From Gleimia europaea ACS-120-V-Col10b (lineage in GTDB: Bacteria > Actinomycetota > Actinomycetes > Actinomycetales > Actinomycetaceae): a stretch of 55,990 nucleotides of DNA. Each line of letters opens with the position of its first letter. The first letter of the stretch is position 1. The position numbers and the translations under genes were made by a program. The notes below the pieces were generated by a model. That model was not told the DNA's origin. It worked only from the letters and a program-made list of their open reading frames with translations, and searched no databases. Location of the stretch: assembly GCF_000411155.1 (NCBI RefSeq), contig NZ_KE150267.1, forward strand, positions 133,220 to 189,209. Reading direction: 5' to 3'. This document shows, piece by piece, positions 9,320 through 17,983 of this stretch.

Positions 9320-9637
9320 TTGGCTTGGGTCATTCTAGTTGTTTCCGCGATGTTCGAGGCCATGTGGGCAAGCGCGTTGGATCGCATGGCCGAGGGCACT
9401 ATTACTTTGCTTAACGTGATTAGCTTCGTGGTCGGCTCGATCATCTCGGTAGGCGGCCTGTATTTGGCGTTACGCGATTTGCCGGTGGGCACGTCGTATG
9501 CGATTTGGGTTGGGATTGGTGCTACAACGACGGTGCTTTGGGCTGCATTCGCCGGCGTCGAGACGTTAACGGCGTTGAAGCTGGTTTTCATCGGCATGAT
9601 CGTTGCTGGTGTTGCAGGCCTAAAAATTGTGTCTTAA
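9320..9637 (+). CDS. SMR family small multidrug/guanidinium-type exporter
   Basis: 105 residues, the standard SMR length, with four transmembrane helices and the invariant membrane Glu in helix 1 (SAMFEAMWASAL). The helix-1 pattern with Trp three residues after the Glu resembles the SugE/Gdx subgroup (guanidinium export) more than EmrE, but the substrate is inferred. I place the start at TTG 9320, because GAGGAGG (9307-9313) lies 6 nt upstream; the ATG at 9314 directly abuts that Shine-Dalgarno sequence. Codirectional and coupled with the macrodomain gene. Confidence 0.82.
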   Translation: MAWVILVVSAMFEAMWASALDRMAEGTITLLNVISFVVGSIISVGGLYLALRDLPVGTSYAIWVGIGATTTVLWAAFAGVETLTALKLVFIGMIVAGVAGLKIVS

Positions 9638-9659
9638 GGGTCTAGAAAGAGGATCGAAC

Positions 9660-9695
9660 TTCGGCGCTGGGGCGCAACGTGTGTGCCGAATTTCG
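9660..9695 (+). terminator. Weak terminator candidate after SMR gene
   Basis: TTCGGCGC (9660-9667) pairs with GTGCCGAA (9683-9690), including one G-T wobble, followed by TTTCG; it lies 22 nt beyond the stop codon. The loop is long (15 nt). The rest of 9696-9864 shows nothing I can identify. Confidence 0.35.
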
Positions 9696-9864
9696 TGGGT
9701 GGCAGCCGCCTGCAATCCTCAAGCAAAATGCTGAGCATAGCACTGTGCACGCATAAATTCGTGCTCCAGAGGCTGACCGCTAACCAAGACAAGGCCTCGA
9801 ATGGCATAACATCGCATTATGCAGAGGACACATTACGCGCACGCCGGGGATTGTGACTGCAGAG

Positions 9865-10971
9865 TCAGATGAGGCGCCGCATCATCGCACCAGGGAAATA
9901 CCGTGATCTCAGTTTGGCGAGGCGAGTGGAGAGGCTCCCGGATTTGAACTCGCCCCAGGTGAACCGTTCCAGGTTTGGAAGTTTTCGGCGAATCGTTTCT
10001 TCTCGTTGCCGCTCCTCGTGCAAGGCAATCTCGGGGTTCATGATGGTGCCATCGTATTTGACAATACCGTCGAATTCGAGTGCGAGTCCTTTAGAGGGGT
10101 ATGCGAAGTCGGTGAAGTAGCGGCGACCTCCTTCTCCGATTTCGAATTGTTCGGTGGCGGGAGGGAAGCCGAAGCGGTGAAGTTCAAGTCTTAGTAATGA
10201 TTCCCCGACGCTTTCGGACCAGGGTGAGATGAGGCGGAGATTGTGCCTCGCGCGCCGTTTCCTGCGGTGGTCTTTTCGGCTTGCCAGGATGGTTTCGAAC
10301 CGCAGAAGGATGTTTCGGAAGGTTGCTTCGACGGCGGCGCGGTCTCGTTTATGCTCGAGAACGCGCTGCTGAATGAACCAATCGACTATTGGCACGCAAT
10401 GGGGCGCGGGATGACGGGCCAGTAGTTCCACGCAGAGGTAGTCCCATTTCAGTGTTTTCAACCCGTCGATCGTTGTGTACGCGTCGGTGGGAAGGGTTCT
10501 TGAGCTTCGCTTTACCACCCCCTCGTGTATTCGAGGCAGATTTTGGCCGTGTGTAGCGGAGGGGACTTCGACGCTGGTGGCTGAGCTATTTTGTGGCGTT
10601 GTCGCGGGTAACAGGCCGAGGGCACTGCCAACCCACTGATAGGTGGCTTCGCCGACGAATCGTAGCTTGCATTTGGCGTGGTGCCGGGAATGTTTGACTC
10701 CGGTGATGAGCTCGATTTCCCACGTTTTGTGTGGGATGGGCGCGCCGTACATGAGGGCGGCGATGGAGCCGTCCAGTGCGGTGCCATCAGCGGACATGTT
10801 TAGGACGCGCCGGGCGCGTTCCTTTTGTACGGCTTCCCAGATTTCCCAGGGGGCGCCGGGTTGGATTTGTGCCCAGACGCCGTAGGCAAGTCGGACTCGG
10901 CTGTTCCTTTTGCGCCTCGTGATTGTGCGGCCTGATTGTGCCCATGTTGCGATGTTGTCAATATGCTCCAT
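9865..10971 (-). CDS. DUF559-like protein with PD-(D/E)XK endonuclease-type C-terminus
   Basis: 368 residues. The N-terminal half resembles the helix-rich 'AbiEi antitoxin-like' region seen in many actinobacterial hypothetical proteins (RLAYGVWAQI... and later TTIDGLKTLKWDYLCVELLA). The C-terminal part shows a Vsr/DUF559-like core: S-E-S-x-G-E-S-L-L, Q-F-E-I, D-F-A-Y-P-S-K-G-L-A-L-E-F-D-G followed by R-Q-R-E-E-T-I-R, with Asp, Glu and Gln positions suggestive of a PD-(D/E)XK fold. These are common, variable accessory genes whose role (defence, repair) is not settled. The start has no clear Shine-Dalgarno. It is flanked by non-coding stretches on both sides. Confidence 0.65.
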   Translation of the reverse strand: MEHIDNIATWAQSGRTITRRKRNSRVRLAYGVWAQIQPGAPWEIWEAVQKERARRVLNMSADGTALDGSIAALMYGAPIPHKTWEIELITGVKHSRHHAKCKLRFVGEATYQWVGSALGLLPATTPQNSSATSVEVPSATHGQNLPRIHEGVVKRSSRTLPTDAYTTIDGLKTLKWDYLCVELLARHPAPHCVPIVDWFIQQRVLEHKRDRAAVEATFRNILLRFETILASRKDHRRKRRARHNLRLISPWSESVGESLLRLELHRFGFPPATEQFEIGEGGRRYFTDFAYPSKGLALEFDGIVKYDGTIMNPEIALHEERQREETIRRKLPNLERFTWGEFKSGSLSTRLAKLRSRYFPGAMMRRLI

Positions 10972-11029
10972 GCCGCAAGACCATCATGACTGCGGTTTTC
11001 GAGGGCGTCACTGGGCAAGGGCTGTGGAC

Positions 11030-11215
11030 ACGCTGGGGAAAGCGCTGCCTGGGGAAACAAGGGGTGGGAGGGGGTCTGGCCAAGGGAAGAGGTGAGCGTA
11101 CGAGGTAGAAACGGGGGCTGAACGAGAGAACTGGGGGAGGAAGTGGACTGGGGGAGGGCAAGAAACTGAGGGGGGGAACTGAGAACCGAAACTGAGGGTA
11201 GGAACTAAGCGAGGC
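11030..11215. other. Purine/G-tract-rich non-coding stretch
   Basis: The plus strand is nearly pure purine with many G-runs (GGGGTGGGAGGGGG near 11060; CTGGGGGAGG near 11130; CTGGGGGAGGG near 11148; CTGAGGGGGGG near 11167). A degenerate motif of about 20 nt, (G)AACTGRGGG, recurs four or more times between 11125 and 11205. Reading frames across it are low-complexity and I do not consider them genes. Confidence 0.5.
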
Positions 11216-11244
11216 CGAAGTTGGCGCCGGTCCACATATGCAGG

Positions 11245-11472
11245 TGCGAGACGGGAAGTGTCACAAATGGGTGCTCTCCACGCCAGTTTAGGTCGGAGTT
11301 GCTTCAAGTGGACGGCAAAGCCATTACGTTCCCGATAGAAACTGGCTTGGAAAGGGGATTTTATGGCATTTCGGATCTGAATGGTAAGCCGTCCTGCTGC
11401 CCAGCTCCCGTATTTCTTAGTTTGCGAGGGGACGGCCCCAACCGTCGACTTTCCACTTTGGGTCTGAGCCGA
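11245..11472 (+). repeat. 83-nt-period intergenic repeat, array E (3 units), overlapping TM2 gene end
   Basis: Cores lie at 11291 (GGTCGGA), 11374 (GATCTGA) and 11461 (GGTCTGA), spacings 83 and 87. The last unit runs from GCGAGGGGACGG (11424) to CACTTTGGGTCTGAG and covers the final codons of the minus-strand TM2-domain gene. Confidence 0.65.
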
Positions 11473-12073
11473 AGAGATACATGAGTCCCTCAAAAACTCC
11501 CCACATGGCAACAACCGGAGCAAGCCCTAACGCAGAGAGCAAGGTGATCAGCAACTGTATCAGCGCCAGCTTGTACTTGCCGAGGTAAAAGTTGTGCGTA
11601 CCAAACGCGCCCAGCAAAATCGCTGTTACGCCAGCTACGATCCGGTCTTTTTTCGGTTTTTCGCTAGTGCTTCGTCGATTGTCGCGTCTGGCAGTTAGGC
11701 TCTGAAAAGCTCCTTTAACCGATTTTGATCGGTTGTTTCTTGAGGATGGTATTCCCTCGTATTTTCCCGTCTTCGTTGAGCCCTTAAGCTGAGTGACGTC
11801 GAACCCTGCGACTTCACCTATTTGCAGCGATGGCCTGCGCGCAACGCGATCTGTCGTCGAGGGCTCGGCGTCACTGTTGCTAGCCGCCCGGGGTTTGCGT
11901 GGTGCCCGGAGGGGAGTACCGTTTGCGTGGTCGGCGCTTAGAACTCCCAGCTGTGAGGTGATGTCTTGAAACTGGGGTGGTTTCTGCCCGCTGGCATTTC
12001 GAATCTTAGACTCGTGGCGTGTGTCGTCCCCCTCAGGGTTCCAGTATCTTTCGGGTTGAGGGAATGCGCTCAT
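11417..12073 (-). CDS. TM2 domain membrane protein
   Basis: 218 residues: a hydrophilic, Arg/Lys/Ser-rich N-terminal region (about 1-145) and a C-terminal TM2 domain (about 150-218) with KDRIVAGVTAILLGAFGTHNFYLGKY, a second hydrophobic helix and the closing DGWGRPL. TM2 proteins are small two-helix membrane proteins of poorly known function. I choose ATG at 12073 (GGAGAGGAAG upstream) over a start 12 codons earlier. The last 18 codons coincide with an intergenic repeat unit: box 2 in reverse encodes Ser-Asp-Pro-Lys-Trp and box 1 in reverse encodes Arg-Pro-Leu-Ala. Confidence 0.82.
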   Translation of the reverse strand: MSAFPQPERYWNPEGDDTRHESKIRNASGQKPPQFQDITSQLGVLSADHANGTPLRAPRKPRAASNSDAEPSTTDRVARRPSLQIGEVAGFDVTQLKGSTKTGKYEGIPSSRNNRSKSVKGAFQSLTARRDNRRSTSEKPKKDRIVAGVTAILLGAFGTHNFYLGKYKLALIQLLITLLSALGLAPVVAMWGVFEGLMYLFGSDPKWKVDGWGRPLAN

Positions 12074-12335
12074 CGGGCACTTCCTCTCCAACCTGGGGTT
12101 GGCCGTCATTCGCGATTCAGAACAATAGTGCCAGAAGTTCCATCCAATCTTCTCAAGGCGTGCTATTGATAAGCAGATTGTGATTTTTCATCTGAATCCC
12201 ATTCCAGACACCATACTTGTGGACATGTGTTCATTTTTGAAGTGGGTTATGCACAGATTTTGAGATGGTCTGGGAATTGTGTGGGCGATGTCGTACTTTC
12301 CTTGTACAGGCTTTACATTTGAGGAGTTTGCTACG

Positions 12336-12962
12336 ATGCGCCATCTAAAAGCTATGACAGCTGTGGTCCTACTGGGTTTTCTCAGTGCGAGCGCCGTGGG
12401 CTGTTCTTCATCGGAAAAGAATGAGGCTGAGCAGGCGCAAAGCTCTCTGACCACCACCGCCATAACTGAAGTGGTGACTGAGGCTCCCACAATCCCGCCG
12501 GCAGACGTGCTTTATCCGTATCCCAAACCGGATATGCCACCCGAAGCGCACGAACATTCAGTGCTGGGAGCACAGGCTTTTTCGGTTTATGTCTTGCACA
12601 TGTTTGGGTACGCCGGCGCGACTCGCGATATTGACTCCTTCGCATCTCTTTGCATTGAAGACTCAGTGTCGTGTAACCGCTTCTTAGATCGCATGAAAAT
12701 AAGGATTGAAGAAGGCTCTTACTACGAAGGATATGACCTTCAAGTTACGCGGGTGAACGGTAGCGCGTATGGGGGAAGCCGACCCGAAGCTGAATATGGC
12801 ACTCAGCTTGCTGCCTTCGTCCCTGGACACGTGTTTCATGATGGGCCGACGGGTGAGCTCGTGAAGTTTGAGGACAGAGAAATCATAGGCGCAGTTGAAG
12901 TTGTCTGGCGCGATGAGTGGAAAGTCGTAGAACTTCAGATGAGGGGCGTGGATGATGATTAA
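12336..12962 (+). CDS. DUF6318-like lipoprotein
   Basis: 208 residues with a lipoprotein signal peptide (basic start, hydrophobic stretch, lipobox ending ASAVGC with Cys23), a Ser/Thr/Pro linker and a domain resembling DUF6318 (GAQAFSVYVLHMFGYAGATRDIDSFASLC). The later Cys in ...LCIEDSVSCNRF are a plausible disulfide. Membrane-attached on the outer face. Start: ATG 12336 with GAGGAG 9 nt upstream; an in-frame ATG at 12279 would place the signal peptide internally. Overlaps the next gene by 11 nt, so co-translation is likely. Function unknown. Confidence 0.75.
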   Translation: MRHLKAMTAVVLLGFLSASAVGCSSSEKNEAEQAQSSLTTTAITEVVTEAPTIPPADVLYPYPKPDMPPEAHEHSVLGAQAFSVYVLHMFGYAGATRDIDSFASLCIEDSVSCNRFLDRMKIRIEEGSYYEGYDLQVTRVNGSAYGGSRPEAEYGTQLAAFVPGHVFHDGPTGELVKFEDREIIGAVEVVWRDEWKVVELQMRGVDDD

Positions 12963-13791
12963 GTCAATTCTGGCGGTGCTCCCAAGCCTGCTCTTGGTGC
13001 CGTTGCTGATCATAAGCAACGCGCTATTCCCACAAGTTGATAGGCACTACTATTTGGACAGTGATCCCCAGTCAAACAAACCTCTGCCCGCGGCTAGTCT
13101 CCCGATTTTTCCTACCCCTGGTACTTATGATTTGGGTCTGACAAGTGATGGTACTCACAGGGTTAGGTTTAACTTTGCCGGTGCGTGGGCCGGGGACACC
13201 CTTGCGCCGTGCCATATGCTGAGAGTGGGCTTGAGTGAAGGTTACGCGCATCAGATTTGTTATGAGCCAGTGAACGGCCAAGTCCAGGCCCCAACTGGTG
13301 ATACCACCAACGAAGGTGAAATCGAGTACCGTCCTATCGACCCCGCACAAATAGCTGCACAAGCAGTTAACTACCAGACCCCAGCCGGCATGCAAGTCAA
13401 CGTCCAGCCCAATAAAGGCTGGGTTTTCGCCACGGTCCCAACGATCGTGTACATGACAGGTGATAAACCTAGCTACTCAATGAATATTGACGGGCTCGAT
13501 GTTGAGGTGACCTGGAATGTTCGAGAACACCAGATCGAGTTCAACGAGCCGGGCGGGAGTGGATCTAAACTGGTTGCTTTAACCGATGGCGCGCCATACC
13601 CGAACGAGTCGATTACCTGGACCTACCGCAACGAAGGTAAAGCCCATGTGCTGGTAACAACCGTGTGGGACGCCAAAGTCACCATTGCTGGATCCAGCTT
13701 TGACCTACCAAAACAACACACCACAACATCCTCCAGTAGCGAGTTCGAAATACGTAAACCCATCATCTCCCTCACAAAACCAAAATACTAA
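12952..13791 (+). CDS. Secreted/membrane-anchored protein of unknown function, partner of DUF6318 lipoprotein
   Basis: 279 residues (278 if the second ATG at 12955 is used). The first 25 residues form an uncleaved or cleavable signal segment (SILAVLPSLLLVPLLIISN). The mature part is beta-rich by composition, with two cysteines (CHMLRVG, ICYEP) and a late ...VQPNKGWVFATVPTIVY... segment of the kind found in actinobacterial secreted PKD-like proteins. I do not recognise a firm family. Starts inside the preceding lipoprotein gene (ATG within GATGATGATTAA), with AGGGG upstream; the pair is an evident operon. Confidence 0.7.
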   Translation: MMIKSILAVLPSLLLVPLLIISNALFPQVDRHYYLDSDPQSNKPLPAASLPIFPTPGTYDLGLTSDGTHRVRFNFAGAWAGDTLAPCHMLRVGLSEGYAHQICYEPVNGQVQAPTGDTTNEGEIEYRPIDPAQIAAQAVNYQTPAGMQVNVQPNKGWVFATVPTIVYMTGDKPSYSMNIDGLDVEVTWNVREHQIEFNEPGGSGSKLVALTDGAPYPNESITWTYRNEGKAHVLVTTVWDAKVTIAGSSFDLPKQHTTTSSSSEFEIRKPIISLTKPKY

Positions 13792-13940
13792 CCATTGGTG
13801 CAGGCGTTAGCTCGGGTGTGAAACTAGGAGGCGCCTCACCGACCAGCTCTTTTGAACATGTGACAGGGTATGTGAACCAGGTCAAGCGGGTTAACAGCGA
13901 AACGGTAGCACCTGAGAGAACATAGCTTCGTCCTCGAAAA

Positions 13941-14303
13941 TTAATCGACGTAAATCCAGGGAGAGCCCCCTTCTTGGCGAACGAAGCGTGAGCGTTCTTC
14001 TTGTACTCCCGGTCCTTGCGGGGTGAGGTAGTGGGCGCGGAAGTGGACCATGCCCATGTAGTCGGATTGCTGGCCCTTCACGCTTTTTACGATTTCCAAG
14101 TGTGTCCACGTGATGGCATTGTCGAAGGTGAGGGAATCTGGTCGGATTCTCGGATCCCAAGTTCGCAACAGGAAGTCGCAGTCCTCGCGTGTGAAAGCAC
14201 AATAGCGCGCACGCATGAGGTGTTCAGCCGTGGGTGGGTTGGCTCCCCGATGAAAAGGGCCGCAGCACTGGTCGTAGGGCTTCCCGGATCCACAAGGACA
14301 CAT
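13941..14303 (-). CDS. UPF0225 (YchJ-like) SEC-C motif protein
   Basis: 120 residues. The N-terminus is a SEC-C-type zinc-binding motif (CPCGSG...CCG, Cys2, 4, 13, 14) followed by the YchJ/UPF0225 core (AEHLMRARYCAFTREDCDFLLRTWD, ITWTHLEIV, VHFRAHY). Small cytoplasmic protein; biochemical role unknown. The start ATG is preceded by GAGAG at about 8 nt. It stands alone, 17 nt from the beginning of repeat array F. Confidence 0.85.
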   Translation of the reverse strand: MCPCGSGKPYDQCCGPFHRGANPPTAEHLMRARYCAFTREDCDFLLRTWDPRIRPDSLTFDNAITWTHLEIVKSVKGQQSDYMGMVHFRAHYLTPQGPGVQEERSRFVRQEGGSPWIYVD

Positions 14304-14321
14304 GGGTTTTCTCTCTGTCGG

Positions 14322-14750
14322 AATTCAGACCTAAAGTGACTCTATCGAAAACTGGCTGGCTTGTCGGTGTTGATGTGGAGGCAATGAATGGCTCTCACGA
14401 CGCTCCGTGACGCCTACTAATCTGTGGGTTGATGTGGAACAGTGATTCAGACCTAAAAGTCCAATAGGGATACTGTTTTTGCCAGTTTCCATCACGCACA
14501 CTCATTTGACTGGTAGCTTCGAACAGTGTTCAGACTTAAAGTGGCTAAAGCGAGCCTCTCGATTGCCAGTTCTCCTCGCGAATGGGCAATGAGCTTAGTC
14601 CTTATGGGCGTTTCAGACCCAAAGTGTTTGAAATAGGTTTCCCAAACGCCAGTTCCCCTCATGGTTGTGGCGCTAGCCGCAGCCTTATACGTGAGTCAGA
14701 GGGGAACTGGCCTAAAGGGATCGCGGAATGGGTGCTTTCCCTCATGGTTG
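14322..14750 (-). repeat. 83-nt-period intergenic repeat, array F (5 units)
   Basis: Reverse units begin with TTCAGAC at 14324, 14446, 14529, 14612 and a degenerate GTCAGA at 14695. Spacings are 122, then 83, 83, 83. Box 1 follows in most (GCCAGTTTCCATCACGCAC, TGCCAGTTCTCCTCGCG, GCCAGTTCCCCTCATGG). The array fills nearly all of the 540-bp gap between the YchJ-like gene and the coiled-coil gene. Confidence 0.78.
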
Positions 14751-14845
14751 AGGTCGCGGGTTGAGTTCACAAGGCGAGTCAGCTTTCGTCGGGTCAAGCT
14801 GGAGGGGACAGATGAGGTCTCGCAAGGCCAAGTCGGCAGTGCGGG

Positions 14846-15802
14846 TCAGTTGTCGCAGGGGTTGCTGTCGGGCGTGATGCTGGCGCAACCCTCGCTTTGC
14901 GCATCTTGGATCGCGCTGTTAGTGTCCCAACCGTTTGATGCAAGATAGTGGATCTCCGCGCCGTTTGAACACTGTTTACCAACGACGACGATGTCGTTGC
15001 AAGCAGACCGGCGCTCCTCTTCTTCGCGGCGTTTTTTAGCCTCATCGGCCTTTTTCTGTTCTTCTTTTTTCTTTTCCAACTCGTCGCTGTATTTGTCTAC
15101 GGAGCCCTTAAGCGCCGCGGAGTAGTGCTCCGCGTTCGACCTGATTTCACTCATCCGGTCGAGGGCAGCGTTGGCGGCGCGCAGATCGTCAAGACTGTTC
15201 AGTTCGTTGGGCACTTCAGGAGTTTCGGGCGGTGAGTCGACCAGTCGTTGCGCCTCCATTAAAAGGCTCAGCGATCCTTCGACTTTGCCATATCCGCCGG
15301 AGGAGTTCGCTTTCGCTAAGCTCGATTTCGCGCTAGCCAACGCTTTGGTAATCGCGGCGCGGTGCTCGCCGTCTTTTTCGCTGATAAGTGGCGCGGCATG
15401 GGTTAGCACACCTTCGGTGAGTTGTTGCACCGATTCGCTGAGGATCTTCGTGGCCTCTTCGGTTTCGCGGGCAGTGTCGGATATGGTTTTCGCATCAGCG
15501 TCGGAGGAACAGTTTCCGGCGGTGCTGGGCGTTTTGTTCAGCGCATCTCGCGTTGCTTGGAGTGGGGTAGCGGCTTCGTCGCTGGTGGAGTAGCCGAAGG
15601 TGTTCTCGTCGTTGAAGAAGTTCAATAATTCTCGCGCCTTAGCGGCTTCTATTTCGTACTGTTTGACCGTGGCGGCATGCTGTTTGTTGGCTTCGGCGCA
15701 GCTTTTTTGCGACTTTGTGAGGTAATGAAATGCCATGGAGCCGAAGCCAAGCACCAGTGCCGCAGCGAGTAGCGTCGAAACTAAAATCTTTCCCGTTTTC
15801 AT
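14846..15802 (-). CDS. Secreted/membrane-anchored coiled-coil protein, unknown function
   Basis: 318 residues from the chosen ATG at 15802. One N-terminal hydrophobic segment (about residues 6-28) acts as a signal or anchor; most of the rest is helical and charged, with a Lys/Glu coiled coil (about 245-275). A small C-terminal Cys domain of about 45 residues follows, with four Cys (ACNDI, KQCSN, EGCAS, NPCDN) that could form two disulfides. I recognise no named family. In-frame starts further upstream (GTG at 15847, GTG at 15805) are possible; none has a strong ribosome site. Confidence 0.65.
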   Translation of the reverse strand: MKTGKILVSTLLAAALVLGFGSMAFHYLTKSQKSCAEANKQHAATVKQYEIEAAKARELLNFFNDENTFGYSTSDEAATPLQATRDALNKTPSTAGNCSSDADAKTISDTARETEEATKILSESVQQLTEGVLTHAAPLISEKDGEHRAAITKALASAKSSLAKANSSGGYGKVEGSLSLLMEAQRLVDSPPETPEVPNELNSLDDLRAANAALDRMSEIRSNAEHYSAALKGSVDKYSDELEKKKEEQKKADEAKKRREEEERRSACNDIVVVGKQCSNGAEIHYLASNGWDTNSAIQDAQSEGCASITPDSNPCDN

Positions 15803-16010
15803 TACCTTGGCCTGTGACCGCCACCTTTCTGTGAATGCTATTAGCACAAGGATAAAAGGTTTTAGCTGGCAACGGATACGTCTTGAGAATTCGGAACTGC
15901 GGAACGTTGCGGATAAACGCAGATGTTTCTTTCCTATTGATGCGGTAGGGAAGCCTCATTCGCGAGGGAGGAGCTGGGTGAACTAGGTCGCAGACGCGGA
16001 GTTTTAACGT

Positions 16011-16232
16011 GCGTGAGAGGAACTGGCGTTTTGGACACCTGTTTTCGCCACTTTAGGTCTGAATCGTGGGTGAGGTGGCAACTGTTGCCACATCCGTGAG
16101 GCGAACTGCCCTTACTGGAGCCCAATTTGGTCGTTCAGGTCTGAATACCGAGTTAGGGTGTGAGCTGTATCGGTCTCCGTGAGGGGAGCTGTCCTTTTCG
16201 GGTCCGGTTTTAGCCGTTTTAGGTCTGAATCG
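16011..16232 (+). repeat. 83-nt-period intergenic repeat, array G (3 units)
   Basis: GTGAG starts at 16013, 16096 and 16179 (spacing 83, 83), with GGTCTGAAT cores at 16056, 16138 and 16222. These are among the best-preserved units: box 1 GTGAGAGGAACTGGC and box 2 GCCACTTTAGGTCTGAATCG. Confidence 0.82.
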
Positions 16233-16239
16233 TCGAAGA

Positions 16240-16690
16240 GAGGTAGCCGGGAAGAACGCCCAGTTATTTGGGCGAGAGGGGGAAGCACTTGGTCCGGGCT
16301 CGTGGTCCAAACTCTAAGTTTCGCCGAGGCTCCGAGCTTTGGTTCGCAATGCAAGTCGTGTGCTCCAGGTTTAGCAACATTTTCGCCCGACCTCATGGTT
16401 GCCCACACACAACTCAAAACGCGACTTTCCCGCGCCGTAACAGGTAAAAACCTGTCCTCTAGCAACGCATCTTGTCCGACCTGACAGTTGAGGCAAACCA
16501 ACTCAAAACCCCAGTTTCGCCCACCACAGCAACGAAAACTCGGCACAAAAACAGGTAGGAACAAAACCCAGGACGCTTCACTTCAGACTATCAATCAGAC
16601 AAGGCTGGGCAGGCAGATACAAACCCTAAACCAACACGACACGCCACCAATAGACACACAATTTGTCCGGTAACCCCCCAAACACAAAAA
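16240..16690. other. Non-coding stretch with a second, weaker repeat (period about 89)
   Basis: CCGACCT...AACTCAAAAC...ACTTTCCCG (16387-16431) recurs 89 nt later as CCGACCT...AACTCAAAAC...AGTTTCGCCC (16476-16520). Both vaguely echo the reversed 83-nt unit (GACC... AGTTTCCC). No credible reading frame is visible in this region, which separates repeat array G from the tRNA terminator. Confidence 0.4.
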
Positions 16691-16723
16691 ATCCCACGAC
16701 ATATGCGGACATATGTCGTGGGA
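16684..16723 (-). terminator. Terminator of the initiator tRNA gene
   Basis: A perfect 14-bp stem (16692-16705 with 16710-16723, loop CGGA) is followed on the minus strand by a T-run (complement of the AAAAAAT before 16692). It lies 12 nt past the tRNA 3' end. Confidence 0.9.
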
Positions 16724-16733
16724 CATCACAATC

Positions 16734-16808
<75 letters not shown>

Positions 16809-17082
16809 TCGGTATTTCAACTTTATGAAACCCGTGGCCGGAATTCAAACGGTTAGCAGGTGCTGTTCGTCACCACTGGTTCGTCCAAGTTCAAAGTAAC
16901 GGTTGCCAGCTAAACAGATTACGCACTTCTGAGGGGACGAGGGAACCTCATGAATGGTGAAAATAGGCGTAAGAGTCGGGGTGCGTGCCCGATGGAAGGA
17001 GAGGTGGGAAGAGCAGCGGAGCAAAACACGCGCCCGAGAACGCAAGGCTTGTCAAAATGAGCGCCATGAAACAGGCGCGAGT

Positions 17083-17850
17083 ATGGTGTGGGTCATGGGA
17101 ACGGTGTGGGCGCTTATGGCGGTTGCGGGCGCAACATTGGTGGCATCGGGCGTTCAAAGCATTGCTGGAATGGGATTTGGGCTGGTGGCAGTACCGGTGT
17201 TCATCGCGCTGTTTGGCCCCGCAGAAGGAGTGCTGTGGGGCAACATCATTGGTTCGGTGACGGCAGGAACGTTACTCGTCGAGAAGCGTAAGGATGTGGA
17301 CTGGGCGATCGCAGCTCGTTTCAGCGTGGCGGCAGTACCGGTGATTTTCGCTACGGTGTTGCTTACGCAAAACCTCGACGCATCCATGATGGACCTAGCG
17401 GTGGGGCTAATCATGCTGGCACTGGTTTCTTTCGCGGTGTTTGCGCGGAATATGCCCAGAGCTCAGGGGCGCCTGCCCATGTATTTCACGGGCGGCGTTG
17501 GCGGGTTCTTGTCTGCTGCGGTGGGGCAGGCGGGGCCTGTCTTGACGGCGTATGCACGGGCGGCGCATTGGCCGCAACGCAGTTTTGCAGCAACGTTACA
17601 GGTGTATTTCTTGGCGATGAACGCAGTGAACATACCGTTGAAACTCGCCGTCGGGTACGGCCCTCACGACGGCCGCGTTGCCATTACGACCCTCGCGGCG
17701 GGCCTCGTCGGTATTGCGCTTGGCACTTTCGTGGCCCGTACAGTGTCAGCGCGCATCACCAAGCAGCAGGCGCGCAATTTCGCGATGATAGTTGCAAGCG
17801 TCGGCGCCACCCTGGTGTTTGCGCGCGGGATTATCGGCATCCTCGCGTAG
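17083..17850 (+). CDS. TauE/SafE (TSUP) family permease
   Basis: 255 residues with about eight transmembrane segments and the TSUP signature near the start (SIAGMGFGLVAVPVFIALFGPAEGVLWGNI) and its repeat in the second half (GGVGGFLSAAVGQAGPVLTAYARAAHWPQRSFAATLQ). The family exports or imports sulfur-containing and small organic anions (sulfite, sulfoacetate, taurine derivatives); this substrate is unknown. The ATG at 17083 gives a standard family length; the frame is open further upstream but encodes an Arg-rich, non-hydrophobic stretch. No strong Shine-Dalgarno is visible. Confidence 0.82.
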   Translation: MVWVMGTVWALMAVAGATLVASGVQSIAGMGFGLVAVPVFIALFGPAEGVLWGNIIGSVTAGTLLVEKRKDVDWAIAARFSVAAVPVIFATVLLTQNLDASMMDLAVGLIMLALVSFAVFARNMPRAQGRLPMYFTGGVGGFLSAAVGQAGPVLTAYARAAHWPQRSFAATLQVYFLAMNAVNIPLKLAVGYGPHDGRVAITTLAAGLVGIALGTFVARTVSARITKQQARNFAMIVASVGATLVFARGIIGILA

Positions 17851-17983
17851 AGAAACTGCGTGGTACCGTGCTCATCGCGCAGCGCCAAACCTTAGCCACT
17901 ATCGTGTTTCTTGATTGATGAGGGCATAGCGGCGCCTCCTAAATGAACAAATCTCATTGAGTGGGGAACGCTCTCCACAACAA

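Noticed and set aside
11008..11523. Pro/Ser-rich minus-strand frame over the G-tract region
   Set aside because: Low-complexity composition is explained by the purine bias of the other strand; it overlaps the TM2 gene end.
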